A DNA stretch of 9,089 nt from DATAVB01 sp040414495 (GCA_040414495.1 JBEDUI010000030.1:1-9089), one strand, 5' to 3'; shown: positions 1-6,861, numbered from the stretch's first letter. A program made the numbers and translations. Notes: generated by a model not told the origin, from the sequence alone.

Positions 1-2
1 TG

Positions 3-253
3 CTAGTTCGGCGGTCGCTGTAAGAGCTGTCGAGACGACTCGAAGCCTAACCGTTCATACACCGGCACAGCCTTGCGTCCAGAGTGGACCGTCACGCGAA
101 GGGCCCCGAGGCGACTCGCGTGCTCCGGTGCAGGCAGCTTGCTGCGGTGAATGCGTCGACGGACCGCTGGTCTGGCGCCTCATTACGGGTGTCCAGCCAC
201 AACAACCGGGCCAAGCCTGCGACATCATCCGCATTCGCCTGACTGATTCTCAC
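3..253 (-). pseudogene. GNAT N-acetyltransferase remnant with internal deletion
   Basis: Reading from a GTG at 253, the first 37 residues (VRISQANADDVAGLARLLWL, then DTRNEAPDQRSVDAFTA) look like the start of an actinobacterial GNAT acetyltransferase. That frame turns to nonsense and stops at 92-94. A second minus-strand frame, readable from about 145 to a TAG at 3-5, gives a typical GNAT C-terminus containing LGALRVTVHSGRKAVPVYER followed by LGFESSRQLLQRPPN. The two halves belong to one protein that normally has about 150 residues. Here about 60-70 central residues, including the acetyl-CoA-binding R/QxxGxG/A loop, are missing, and the halves are out of frame near 140-150. The product cannot be a working acetyltransferase. 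The GTG start overlaps the stop of the DinB remnant (GTGA). The family assignment rests on recalled family sequence, and the exact deletion ends are inferred. Confidence 0.72.
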
Positions 254-369
254 GCGATGAGTCTGCCAGAATGCTCGTCATCGGTCAGCCCGTCCAGCCG
301 GGGCCGAAGCCGATCCCGCCAATGCGACTCGATCTGGTCGACTACCTCTGCGCCCCAGTCAACGTCCAT
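250..369 (-). pseudogene. DinB-family protein, truncated N-terminal remnant
   Basis: An ATG at 369 opens a 39-residue frame. It begins MDVDWGAEVVDQIESHWRDR and continues LRPRLDGLTDDE. This is the characteristic N-terminus of actinobacterial DinB-superfamily proteins, metal-dependent four-helix bundles often linked to thiol-dependent chemistry, usually about 160-200 residues long. Family members usually continue DDEYFWEP. Here the DNA reads gacgagcattctgg, and adding one base in the CATTC run would restore DDEHFW. A 1-nt deletion near 264-268 therefore probably broke the frame, which then ends at TGA 250-252. Beyond the Trp codon the rest of the family is absent and the sequence runs directly into the GNAT remnant, so a large deletion also joined the two genes. 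The metal-binding histidines lie in the missing part, so a functional product is very unlikely. Confidence 0.7.
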
Positions 370-490
370 CCTCAGACCGTAGCCGCCAACGAGTCCTCGA
401 GAGCGAAACAATCACGGCTGTTGGGCAAAATCGCCGAAGGCCTGTCCGAATCGGCCTGTCAGGGACGGGATTCGCGCAATGGATGGGGTA

Positions 491-528
491 GAAAATTAGG
501 TGTACGTAGAACGGGTCCAATTTTAGGG
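491..528 (+). promoter_or_regulatory. AT-rich inverted repeat and ribosome binding site before the serine hydrolase gene
   Basis: An imperfect inverted repeat, AAAATT-A-GG at 492-500 and CCAATTTT at 517-524, lies 11 bp before the ATG at 536 in a markedly AT-rich patch. The palindrome TACGTA lies between the arms. AGGG at 525-528, seven bases before the ATG, is a plausible Shine-Dalgarno sequence. No convincing -35/-10 pair is visible, so the promoter is inferred. The repeat could be an operator for the 536-2894 gene pair. Confidence 0.35.
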
Positions 529-535
529 TGTTGGG

Positions 536-1966
536 ATGCCTGCTCATCGGACCTTGCTGCCGCGCTCGACTCCGGCCGCGGCGGGGGTGTCGTCCCGTTC
601 GATCGCCGCGCTGTTGGACCGGCTCGAAGCACGGTCCGTCGAGTGTCACTCGATTATGGTCGTGCGCCACGGGCATGTCGTCGCCGAAGGCTGGTGGGCG
701 CCGTACTCGGCCGAGCGACCGCACCTGCTCTACTCCCTGACCAAGTCGTTCACCTCCATGGCTGTGGGACTCGCGATCGGCGATGGGCTGCTTTCGCTGG
801 ACGATCGGGTGGTGGATGTGTTGCCCGACCACGTTCCGGCCGACATCTCCGAACAGGGGAGTCGCATCTCCGTCCACCACCTGCTGTCGATGACGGTCGG
901 GCACGGGGCGGACAGCCTCGAAGAAGCGTGGCAGCTAGAACCGGGCGACCTGACGAAGGGATTCCTGCGCGTACCGTTCACCGAGATCGAGGGGACACGG
1001 CACGTCTACGACAACGCGACCACCTACGTTCTGGCGCGGATGGTGGAGCGAGTCACGGGTCGTAGCCTTCCGGAACTGCTCGACGATCGCCTGTTCCGGC
1101 CGATGGGCATCGACCATGCCGAATGGGACCGGGTGGCAAGCGGTGCCGCGTTCGGTTTCCATGGGTTGCATCTCACAACTGAGGCCGTCGCCGCGTTCGG
1201 GGAACTGCTGCTGCGCGAAGGCGTCTGGGGCGACCGGCAGCTCGTCCCGCGCGAATGGGTACGGCTCGCGACCAGCCGTCATATCGAGACTGTGCAATTG
1301 GCGGACGGCTCGCGTGACGCCGACTCGCTTGCCGGGTACGGGTACCAGTTCTGGATGTCGCGTGACGGCTACCGCGGTGACGGTGCCTTCGAACAGCTGT
1401 GCATGGTCTATCCCGAGCACGATCTGGTTGTCGCTATGACGGCGGGCGATGGCCCCCACGGAGCCGCGCCTGCCGCCGTTCGGGACTGCCTGCTGCCCGG
1501 CCTGGACGCCCCAGATAGCACCCGGGACGACGAGGTCCTTGCCGATCGGCTGCGGCGGTTGTCGTTCGCCCCGGTGCCCGGTTCGGCCGCCCCGGAACGG
1601 TGCGTCAAGGCGATAATCGACGCTGCCGCTGAGAATTCGGCCCTGCCGGACGGAACCACGGTGACCGTCGATCCGACCGACGGCGGGTGGCTCCTGCGAC
1701 TCGGGTCGCTCGGCGACATCGAGGTAGGCCACGGCGCATGGCGGGAGAGTTCGCCGCTCGGTCGCCCTGTTGTCGCGGCTGGCGGCTGGCAGGGCGACAC
1801 GTTCGTTGCCGAGCTTTACGTCATCACCACGCCGCACCGGGTCCGGCTGGTGGTCGACGCCGACGCGGGAACAGCGGCAGCGACATGGAACACCGTGCCC
1901 CTGACCGGTCCCAGTCTGGCGTTGCATCTGCGGGCACCGCTGATGACACGGCCCGACGTCGCGTAA
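536..1966 (+). CDS. Serine hydrolase, beta-lactamase/class C fold (NylB/EstB-like)
   Basis: This 476-residue protein belongs to the beta-lactamase-related serine hydrolases (COG1680), which include esterases, D-amino peptidases and 6-aminohexanoate-dimer hydrolase. The SxxK motif is S67-L-T-K70 within YSLTKSF, with Ser67 as expected nucleophile and Lys70 as general base. The second motif, YxN, is Y158-D-N160. The third motif is probably the GDG at 281-283 after a GYGYQFW strand. The catalytic domain covers about residues 10-325. Residues 330-476 form an extra C-terminal domain with repeated beta-strand character and no motif I can name. There is no signal peptide or transmembrane segment, so a cytoplasmic enzyme is likely. 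The ATG at 536 fits because family members begin close to the LPRSTPAAAGVSS stretch and AGGG lies just upstream. The kinase gene begins 13 bp downstream. The substrate cannot be told from sequence, and beta-lactam resistance should not be assumed. Confidence 0.9.
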   Translation: MPAHRTLLPRSTPAAAGVSSRSIAALLDRLEARSVECHSIMVVRHGHVVAEGWWAPYSAERPHLLYSLTKSFTSMAVGLAIGDGLLSLDDRVVDVLPDHVPADISEQGSRISVHHLLSMTVGHGADSLEEAWQLEPGDLTKGFLRVPFTEIEGTRHVYDNATTYVLARMVERVTGRSLPELLDDRLFRPMGIDHAEWDRVASGAAFGFHGLHLTTEAVAAFGELLLREGVWGDRQLVPREWVRLATSRHIETVQLADGSRDADSLAGYGYQFWMSRDGYRGDGAFEQLCMVYPEHDLVVAMTAGDGPHGAAPAAVRDCLLPGLDAPDSTRDDEVLADRLRRLSFAPVPGSAAPERCVKAIIDAAAENSALPDGTTVTVDPTDGGWLLRLGSLGDIEVGHGAWRESSPLGRPVVAAGGWQGDTFVAELYVITTPHRVRLVVDADAGTAAATWNTVPLTGPSLALHLRAPLMTRPDVA

Positions 1967-1979
1967 GGGATATTGGCGG

Positions 1980-2894
1980 ATGAATTCTGTTAGTGAGCCC
2001 CTGAATGAGGTACTCGCGCAGTGGTCGGTCAGGGCCTCGGAGATCTCGTTGCTGCAGGATCACAGCAATGGCAACGTCCATTGGCGGATCGAGACCGCGA
2101 CCGAGCCGCTCGTATTACGGCGGTATCGGCCCAAGTCTTCCGTTGCGGAGATCAACTACGAGTTTGCCGTCCTGAATCATTTGGCGGGTCGTGGCTGGCC
2201 GGTGGCCGCTCCCACCGATGACCTGCGCTGGCACGACGGCACGGCCTACGCATTGTTTCCATTCCTGACTGGGACGCCGCGACCCTCCAGCCCGGAGCAC
2301 CGGCGCGATCTCGGCCGGCTGTTGGGCCACCTGCATCACGACCTGGCCGACACTGCGGCGTTAGGTCAGAAACCCGGCTGGTGGAAGATGGTCGATGAGG
2401 ACCTCGCCGGCATTCTTGAGCGGTGGCACTCCGGCGCTATTACTGCCCGGCCAGACGCAGATCCGGACCTGGCCAGGGCGCTCATCGCGTTCATTGATCC
2501 GGTCTGCGAGCGGCTCGCCGACAGCGGTATCGAACACACGCCGACGTTCGTCATTCACGCCGATCTGATCCCGCAAAACGTTCTCCACGACGAAGACGGG
2601 CACCTCAGCGGGCTGCTGGACCTGGACATGGCCCACCTGAACCGCCGGGCGGTCGATGTCGCCTGTGGCCGCCTCGGGTGGCATGACGAATTCGTCCACG
2701 GGTACACCGAGATCGTCCCACTGAGCGACGGCGAGCTCGGAGCGCTCGATGACCTGTACCGAGCCCGGACCATGAGCTGGGCCCTGGCCGTACTCGAAGG
2801 TCGCGCCGACGTCTCGGACACCAACCACGAACTCCACCAATGCGTGAACACTCTGGAACAGACCCGGCCCTTCATTCCGATCAGAGTCAGCTGA
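1980..2894 (+). CDS. APH-family (aminoglycoside/choline/homoserine kinase-like) phosphotransferase
   Basis: This 304-residue small-molecule kinase has the protein-kinase-like APH fold. The catalytic loop is HADLIPQN at 193-200, with catalytic Asp195 and Mg-binding Asn200. The metal-binding DxD follows as D214-L-D216 in GLLDLDMAHL. The N-lobe has LVLRRYR at 44-50, where an Arg may occupy the usual ATP-binding Lys position, and E61 in NYEFAVLNHL as its likely partner. The length fits the family. The start is supported by AAGGGA at 1965-1970, which overlaps the stop codon of the serine hydrolase, with a 13-bp gap between the genes. This suggests co-transcription and possible translational coupling. 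Two TTA leucine codons occur, at residues 46 and 128. The family covers aminoglycoside, macrolide, choline, homoserine and fructosamine kinases. Nothing here selects a substrate, so antibiotic resistance is only one possibility. Confidence 0.88.
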   Translation: MNSVSEPLNEVLAQWSVRASEISLLQDHSNGNVHWRIETATEPLVLRRYRPKSSVAEINYEFAVLNHLAGRGWPVAAPTDDLRWHDGTAYALFPFLTGTPRPSSPEHRRDLGRLLGHLHHDLADTAALGQKPGWWKMVDEDLAGILERWHSGAITARPDADPDLARALIAFIDPVCERLADSGIEHTPTFVIHADLIPQNVLHDEDGHLSGLLDLDMAHLNRRAVDVACGRLGWHDEFVHGYTEIVPLSDGELGALDDLYRARTMSWALAVLEGRADVSDTNHELHQCVNTLEQTRPFIPIRVS

Positions 2895-2970
2895 GCCGTC
2901 GGACGGCAATGAATCGTCAACTGAACTTCTCGGTGAGGCCGTTGTACCGGTTGTTGTCGGTGTCGTAGGT

Positions 2971-2982
2971 CATACTCCGGCC
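2971..2982 (+). promoter_or_regulatory. Probable leaderless -10 element of the VOC gene
   Basis: CATACT at 2971-2976 lies exactly 6 bp before the ATG at 2983, the spacing expected if transcription starts at the A of the start codon. No purine-rich ribosome binding site precedes the ATG. A clear -35 is not visible; TTGTTG at 2951-2956 is spaced 14 bp away. The element suggests that the gene is not simply the third member of the hydrolase/kinase operon. Confidence 0.45.
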
Positions 2983-3417
2983 ATGGCTATTGAGTTTCAG
3001 GTGACGTTTGACAGCGCCGACCCTGCGGCGCTTGCCGCGTTCTGGATTGAGGCGTTGGGCTATGAGTTGCAGGCGCCGCCCGGCGGGTTCGAGTCGTGGG
3101 ACGCGGCGTTGGATGCGTGGGGCGTGCCGGCCGAGCGCCGCAATGATCGCTCCGCGATCGTCGATCCTGCCGGTTCCGGGCCGCGCGTGTTCTTCCAGAA
3201 GGTTCCTGAGTCGAAGTCGGCGAAGAACCGCGTACACCTCGATCTTCGCGCTGCCGTAGGACTGACGGGCGACGACCGCATGGCCGCGCTGGAGGCCGAA
3301 TGCGCGCGCCTGTCCGCGCTCGGAGCTACCCGAGTGCAGCGGTTCGAACCGGACTCCTTCTCCGCGGGTTACATCGTCATGCAGGATCCGGAGGGCAACG
3401 AGTTCTGCCTGGACTGA
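2983..3417 (+). CDS. VOC (glyoxalase/bleomycin-resistance superfamily) protein
   Basis: This 144-residue protein is made of two beta-alpha-beta-beta-beta modules typical of the vicinal oxygen chelate fold, and resembles the Glyoxalase_6-like group common in actinomycetes. The first module opens IEFQVTFDSADPAALAAFW at residues 3-21. The second opens NRVHLDLRA at 82-90, and the protein ends YIVMQDPEGNEFCLD. His85 and Glu140 occupy positions that usually bind the metal. Length and ends are complete. VOC proteins include lyases, isomerases, dioxygenases and drug-binding proteins, and this subgroup has no established substrate, so a precise activity cannot be given. The gene starts 88 bp after the kinase stop and converges on the ankyrin gene, with 66 bp between their stops and no clear terminator in that gap. 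Confidence 0.85.
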   Translation: MAIEFQVTFDSADPAALAAFWIEALGYELQAPPGGFESWDAALDAWGVPAERRNDRSAIVDPAGSGPRVFFQKVPESKSAKNRVHLDLRAAVGLTGDDRMAALEAECARLSALGATRVQRFEPDSFSAGYIVMQDPEGNEFCLD

Positions 3418-3483
3418 CGTTGTCGCGTGTTTCTGGCGGTTCGGTTAGTGGGTCTCGGGCGCGGACAGTCGCCGACGACCTCA

Positions 3484-4458
3484 TCAGGTTCTTTCGGAAA
3501 GGATCGCCTCCACCTCTGCATGGCCCCAGCCTTCGCCGAGTTCGGCGTGTCGGGCCTGGCACCACCGCAGCGCGGTCCGCCCGTCGATACGCAGGTCCGG
3601 GTCGGAGCCGTGCTCAAGGAGATGACGTACGCTGCGTGCTTTGCCTTCATGCGCGGCACAATGCAGGGCCGTACCGCCGCGCGGCTCGGTCAGCGTGGTG
3701 AATTCCGAATTCACGTCAATTCCGGTATCCAGCAAGGTATCGATGACCTCGAGTCGCTCGCACACCGCGGCCGCACGCAGCGCGAGCACCCGTTCCGGAA
3801 CCGGCGCCGGCAGGAAATCACCGATATCACCAACACCGGCGGCTTCGACCAAATCATGAACGACCGCGCCGGCCGCGACCAGTAGGTCGACCGCTTCGGC
3901 CATGCCGTAATGCACGGCATAAGCCAGGGCTGTGCCACTGCCGGGCGCCGCCGGGCCGGTCGCTTCGAGATCCGCCCCGAATTCGATCAGCGCTCGTACC
4001 ATCTGCGGCTCGCCGTGGCTCGCGGCAGTCAGCAGCCCTGTGTCCACATCGGACGATGGACCCAGGACGACCTGGGTCAAGGAACCGGCGCGGTCATGCT
4101 GCCAGGCGCCATGCAGCCGGCCCATTCCGATGTAGTCCACGGGTCGCAGCGGCTCGGCCGAAAAGCCAGCTCGTATCGGCTCGGTCGCCAAAGCTGGATT
4201 GGCTCGCACCAGCCGCGCCAGTGCGGCCACGTCACCATCGGCGATTGCTACCAGCCGGTGCACCTCGGAATTCAACCGCCGCCAACTGGGAAGCCCGTAC
4301 TCGCGGGCGATCGCGAGCTGCGCGCTCGACAGCGACACGACGTCGGAAACGGTACGGATACGAGCAATCGCCTCTGGATCGGCCGCGTCGGCGGCCCGTT
4401 TCAGCTCCTTGGCCTGTCGGCGCAGTTGATCGAGATCTGGGTGTACGGGAAGAGTCAT
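3484..4458 (-). CDS. Ankyrin-repeat protein
   Basis: This 324-residue protein begins with a conserved helical segment at residues 8-65, with landmarks LDQLRRQAKELKRA and LAIAREYGLPSWRRL, seen at the front of actinobacterial ankyrin proteins. It then carries about four to five ankyrin repeats. The clearest are GLLTAASHGEPQMVRALIEF and following residues (141-166), GTALAYAVHYGMAEAVDLLV (175-201), a divergent one at about 225-250, and GGTALHCAAHEGKARSVRHL (261-288), followed by a last half repeat. There is no enzyme domain, signal peptide or membrane segment, so a cytoplasmic protein-binding role is likely but the partner is unknown. The ATG at 4458 has a strong ribosome binding site (GAGGGAGA at 4463-4470). 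The gene lies 137 bp downstream of helR on the same strand, so read-through from helR is possible. It ends in tandem stops, TGATGA. Confidence 0.85.
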   Translation of the reverse strand: MTLPVHPDLDQLRRQAKELKRAADAADPEAIARIRTVSDVVSLSSAQLAIAREYGLPSWRRLNSEVHRLVAIADGDVAALARLVRANPALATEPIRAGFSAEPLRPVDYIGMGRLHGAWQHDRAGSLTQVVLGPSSDVDTGLLTAASHGEPQMVRALIEFGADLEATGPAAPGSGTALAYAVHYGMAEAVDLLVAAGAVVHDLVEAAGVGDIGDFLPAPVPERVLALRAAAVCERLEVIDTLLDTGIDVNSEFTTLTEPRGGTALHCAAHEGKARSVRHLLEHGSDPDLRIDGRTALRWCQARHAELGEGWGHAEVEAILSERT

Positions 4459-4492
4459 GCCGTCTCCCTCTGCGGCTTGCGGTCCGCGATCA

Positions 4493-4512
4493 AGCCGAGG
4501 AAGAAATCGGCT
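4493..4512. repeat. Perfect 6-bp inverted repeat in the helR-ankyrin gap
   Basis: AGCCGA at 4493-4498 and TCGGCT at 4507-4512 are perfect inverted arms separated by the purine run GGAAGAAA. The repeat lies 34 bp before the ankyrin ATG. It could be an operator or an mRNA hairpin in the leader of the ankyrin gene. No T-tract follows it, so it is not an obvious terminator. I see no promoter in this 137-bp gap. Confidence 0.3.
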
Positions 4513-4595
4513 CTACCCAAAATCGGCGGCGGTGCTCGGAGGCGGACTCAGTCCTTCCCGCGGACCCGGAAGCGCCCTCCAGCGCGACTATGAGC

Positions 4596-6755
4596 CTACT
4601 CCATCGACCGACGGTTCAGGATCACAAGTTGCTGGGTGGCCCGGGTCATCGCGACATAGCGGTCGACCGCTCCTTCGATTCCGCCGCCGAATTCGGCCGG
4701 GTCGATGAGAATAACCAGGTCGAATTCGAGTCCTTTTGCCAATTCCGGCGTGAGGGACCGGACGCGAGGAATCGTTTCGTACGTCGGATCGCCTATGACA
4801 CAGGCGATTCCGTCGGTGTTCTCGGTGAGCCAGCGGTCGAGGATGAGCGCCATGTCCGACGTAGATCCGTGTATGACGGGAATACCGCTGTGCCGAATAG
4901 AGGTCGGTACGTTGGCGTCCGGGAGCGCGGCCCGGATGACCGGTTCGGCCTCGACCATGACCTCTTCGGGTGTTCGGTAGTTGATAGAGAGCGACGCCAG
5001 GTTGACCTGCGAAAGCCCGATCCGTTCGAGCCGTTTCTGCCACGATTCGGTGAATCCGTGCCGGGCCTGGGCCCGGTCGCCGACGATGGTCAGGCTGTGC
5101 GAGGGGCAGCGCAGCAGCAACATCTGCCATTCCGCATCGGTCAATTCCTGCGCCTCATCCACCACAATGTGAGCGAACGGGCCCGCCAGCAGATCCGGGT
5201 CCACAGTGGACCGTGCGGCCTCGTCGACCAGTACGGTCTGCAGATCCTGTCCCCGCAGCATCGACATGACGCGCATCTCGGAGTCGTCGGCCTCGATCAA
5301 GTCGGTCATGATCCGGGACCGGTACTCGCGCTCGGCGGCGATGGCGGCGCTTTGCCGGCGCTGACGACGCGCGGCTTCGGGGTCGCCGAGCCGCTGCCGG
5401 GCGGCATCCAGGAACGGCAGGTCGGCCACGGTCCAGGCGTGCGGGTCCGCCCGCTGCAGTGTCCGTACCTCCTGCGCGCTGAGCCAGGGGGCGCATTTCC
5501 TTAGGTACGCGGCAACGGACCATAAGTCGCCGACGAGGTCGGTCGCCTCCAACAGCGGCCACGCGCGGTTGAACGTAGTCAGCAACTCTTCGTTCTGCAG
5601 CAGGGATTTACGAAGCAGATCCGCCGCGAGTTCGCCCTCGTATTTGTCGATGAGGATGGTGAGCAGTTCCTCCCAGATCTGCTCACGCGCGTCGTTGTGC
5701 GCGGTACCGGGGTCGGGCGCCGCGAACGCCTCGGCCCAATCGTCGGCGCTCAGGCTGAGGTCCGACGCATCGGTTTCGACCGACATCCCTTGCGTGGGCG
5801 GCTCCTCGTAGAACCGGACGGCCGCCTCGATCGCGTGCACCAGGTCCGCCGACGACTTCAGCCGCGCCACCTCCGGATCGGTCTCGACCGCGGCGGTGGC
5901 TCCTTCGGCGACCAGGTCGCGCAACGTACAGGTCTGCACGCCCTCCTCGCCCAGGCTGGGCAGCACGTCGGCGACGTAGGCCAGGTACGGCTCGTGCGGA
6001 CCGACGAACAGCACGCCGCCGCGATGGTGGCCCAGCCGCGGGTCGGAGTAGAGCAGGTACGCCGTGCGGTGCAGCGCGACGACCGTTTTCCCGGTACCCG
6101 GACCGCCGTCGACGACAAGCGGGCCACGGGATCCGGCGCGAATGATGGCGTCCTGGTCGGCCTGAATCGTGCCGAGTACGTCCCGCATCCGACCCGACCG
6201 GGTCCCGCCCAGGCTGGCGATGAACGCGGACTGGTCGTCAAGGGCGGCGTGATGGCCCTCGAACTCTTCTGGCGTGAACACCTCGTCCCAGTAGTCCGTG
6301 ATCCGGCCGCGGGTCCAGCGATACCGGCGGCGGCTACTCAGCCCCATCGGGTTGGCGTGCGTCGCGCCGAAGAACGGTTCGGCCGCGGGGGAGCGCCAGT
6401 CGACCAGCAACCGCCGGCCCGCGCTGTCGGTGAGGCCGAGCCGTCCAATGTAGACACGCTCGTCGCTGTCCGCGATGACCATGTGTCCGAGGCACAGGTC
6501 CAGCCCGAAACGACGCAACGTCCGCAGGCGCGCGGTCAGCCGGTGAATCTCCTCATCCCGGTCCAGTGCCGCCCGACCGCCGCCACCGGGCGCTTTACGC
6601 TCGGTGGCGAGGCGGTCCGACAGGTCTTCGATCGATTCCTCGAGGGTCTTCGCGATGGCCGCGAAATGCTGTTCGTCGCGGGCGATCAGGGCCGGCTCGG
6701 CTTTCGGGGCGAGGTTGTCCGGAAGGTTGAACGCGTTGGTGCGCAGCGAATTCAC
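4596..6755 (-). CDS. helR: HelR, RNA polymerase-recycling helicase-like ATPase
   Basis: This 719-residue protein is an SF1-type, UvrD/HelD-like ATPase acting on RNA polymerase rather than DNA. The N-terminal part (about 28-95) is an antiparallel coiled-coil arm that in HelD proteins enters the RNAP secondary channel. The HelD signature DWRSPAAEPFF is at 119-129. Walker A is GGPGTGKT (217-224), Walker B is VVDEAQEL (531-538), motif III is IVGDRAQ (557-563), INYRT is 591-595, AKGLEFDLVILID is 673-685, and YVAMTRA is 700-706. The insert at about 290-500 corresponds to the primary-channel arm. Established knowledge: HelR of Streptomyces venezuelae and Mycobacterium abscessus displaces rifamycins from RNAP and confers tolerance. 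The GTG at 6755 is required because an in-frame TGA lies one codon further upstream (6759-6761) and no ATG or GTG occurs in the next 40 codons. GAGGA directly abuts that GTG. A TTA codon is at residue 411. The RAE at 6843-6861 implies rifamycin induction. Confidence 0.93.
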   Translation of the reverse strand: MNSLRTNAFNLPDNLAPKAEPALIARDEQHFAAIAKTLEESIEDLSDRLATERKAPGGGGRAALDRDEEIHRLTARLRTLRRFGLDLCLGHMVIADSDERVYIGRLGLTDSAGRRLLVDWRSPAAEPFFGATHANPMGLSSRRRYRWTRGRITDYWDEVFTPEEFEGHHAALDDQSAFIASLGGTRSGRMRDVLGTIQADQDAIIRAGSRGPLVVDGGPGTGKTVVALHRTAYLLYSDPRLGHHRGGVLFVGPHEPYLAYVADVLPSLGEEGVQTCTLRDLVAEGATAAVETDPEVARLKSSADLVHAIEAAVRFYEEPPTQGMSVETDASDLSLSADDWAEAFAAPDPGTAHNDAREQIWEELLTILIDKYEGELAADLLRKSLLQNEELLTTFNRAWPLLEATDLVGDLWSVAAYLRKCAPWLSAQEVRTLQRADPHAWTVADLPFLDAARQRLGDPEAARRQRRQSAAIAAEREYRSRIMTDLIEADDSEMRVMSMLRGQDLQTVLVDEAARSTVDPDLLAGPFAHIVVDEAQELTDAEWQMLLLRCPSHSLTIVGDRAQARHGFTESWQKRLERIGLSQVNLASLSINYRTPEEVMVEAEPVIRAALPDANVPTSIRHSGIPVIHGSTSDMALILDRWLTENTDGIACVIGDPTYETIPRVRSLTPELAKGLEFDLVILIDPAEFGGGIEGAVDRYVAMTRATQQLVILNRRSME

Positions 6756-6773
6756 TCCTCATTGGTCGCCCAC

Positions 6774-6795
6774 GCGGGTACCCGCCTTTTGCGGG
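6774..6795 (-). promoter_or_regulatory. Alternative hairpins in the helR leader
   Basis: Read on the helR mRNA strand, the leader contains CCCGC (6791-6795), then GCGGG (6781-6785), then CCCGC (6774-6778). The central GCGGG can pair with either neighbour: with the first through an AAAAG loop, or with the second as GCGG-GUAC-CCGC. The two hairpins exclude each other and end 13 bp or more before the ribosome binding site. A regulatory role is inference. Confidence 0.3.
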
Positions 6796-6826
6796 GACCA
6801 CGTCGAGCTTTGGCTTGGGCTAGCGA

Positions 6827-6839
6827 TTGTGCGACACAA
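6827..6839. repeat. Perfect inverted repeat TTGTG-CGA-CACAA beside the RAE
   Basis: Two 5-bp arms with a 3-bp spacer lie only 3 bp from the RAE, between it and the helR start. On the helR strand, TTGCGG within the RAE and CACAAT (6826-6831) are separated by 19 bp, so the repeat may overlap the -10 region of an RAE-linked promoter or form a second protein-binding site. No published function is known to me. Confidence 0.35.
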
Positions 6840-6842
6840 CCA

Positions 6843-6861
6843 GGGTCTTGCCGCAAGCCCC
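6843..6861 (-). promoter_or_regulatory. Rifamycin-associated element (RAE)
   Basis: The 19-bp imperfect palindrome GGGTCTTGCCGCAAGCCCC (helR strand: GGGGCTTGCGGCAAGACCC) has 9-bp arms matching at eight positions around a central base. It matches, as I recall it, the RAE described upstream of rifamycin-inactivating genes and helR in actinomycetes, where it is needed for induction by rifampicin. It lies 87 bp before the helR start and is the only such element I see in the window. TTAACATATAG lies just upstream on the helR strand (6869-6879) and may hold a -10, but the start point cannot be fixed from sequence. Confidence 0.85.

Noticed and set aside
128..382. Plus-strand open frame of 84 codons in the left edge region
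   Set aside because: Composition is random-looking, while the opposite strand shows recognisable DinB and GNAT fragments over the same bases.
935..1927. Minus-strand open frame of 330 codons
   Set aside because: Mirrors the serine hydrolase, which carries intact catalytic motifs on the plus strand; no start signal or motif here.
2895..2907. Small hairpin GCCGT-CGG-ACGGC right after the kinase stop
   Set aside because: Only a 5-bp stem with no T-tract after it, so it is not supported as a terminator.
3418..3483. Search for a shared terminator between the convergent VOC and ankyrin genes
   Set aside because: Only short imperfect repeats such as GTCG-G-CGAC are present and no T-tract on either strand.
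4513..4595. Possible helR terminator (GGAGG...CCTCC pairing and GGACT-G-AGTCC)
   Set aside because: The stems are bulged or very short and no T-rich run follows on the minus strand.
4056..5504. Plus-strand open frame of 482 codons
   Set aside because: Antisense to helR and the ankyrin gene; rich in Arg, Pro, Gly and Ala with no recognisable motif, as expected of a shadow frame in high-GC DNA.
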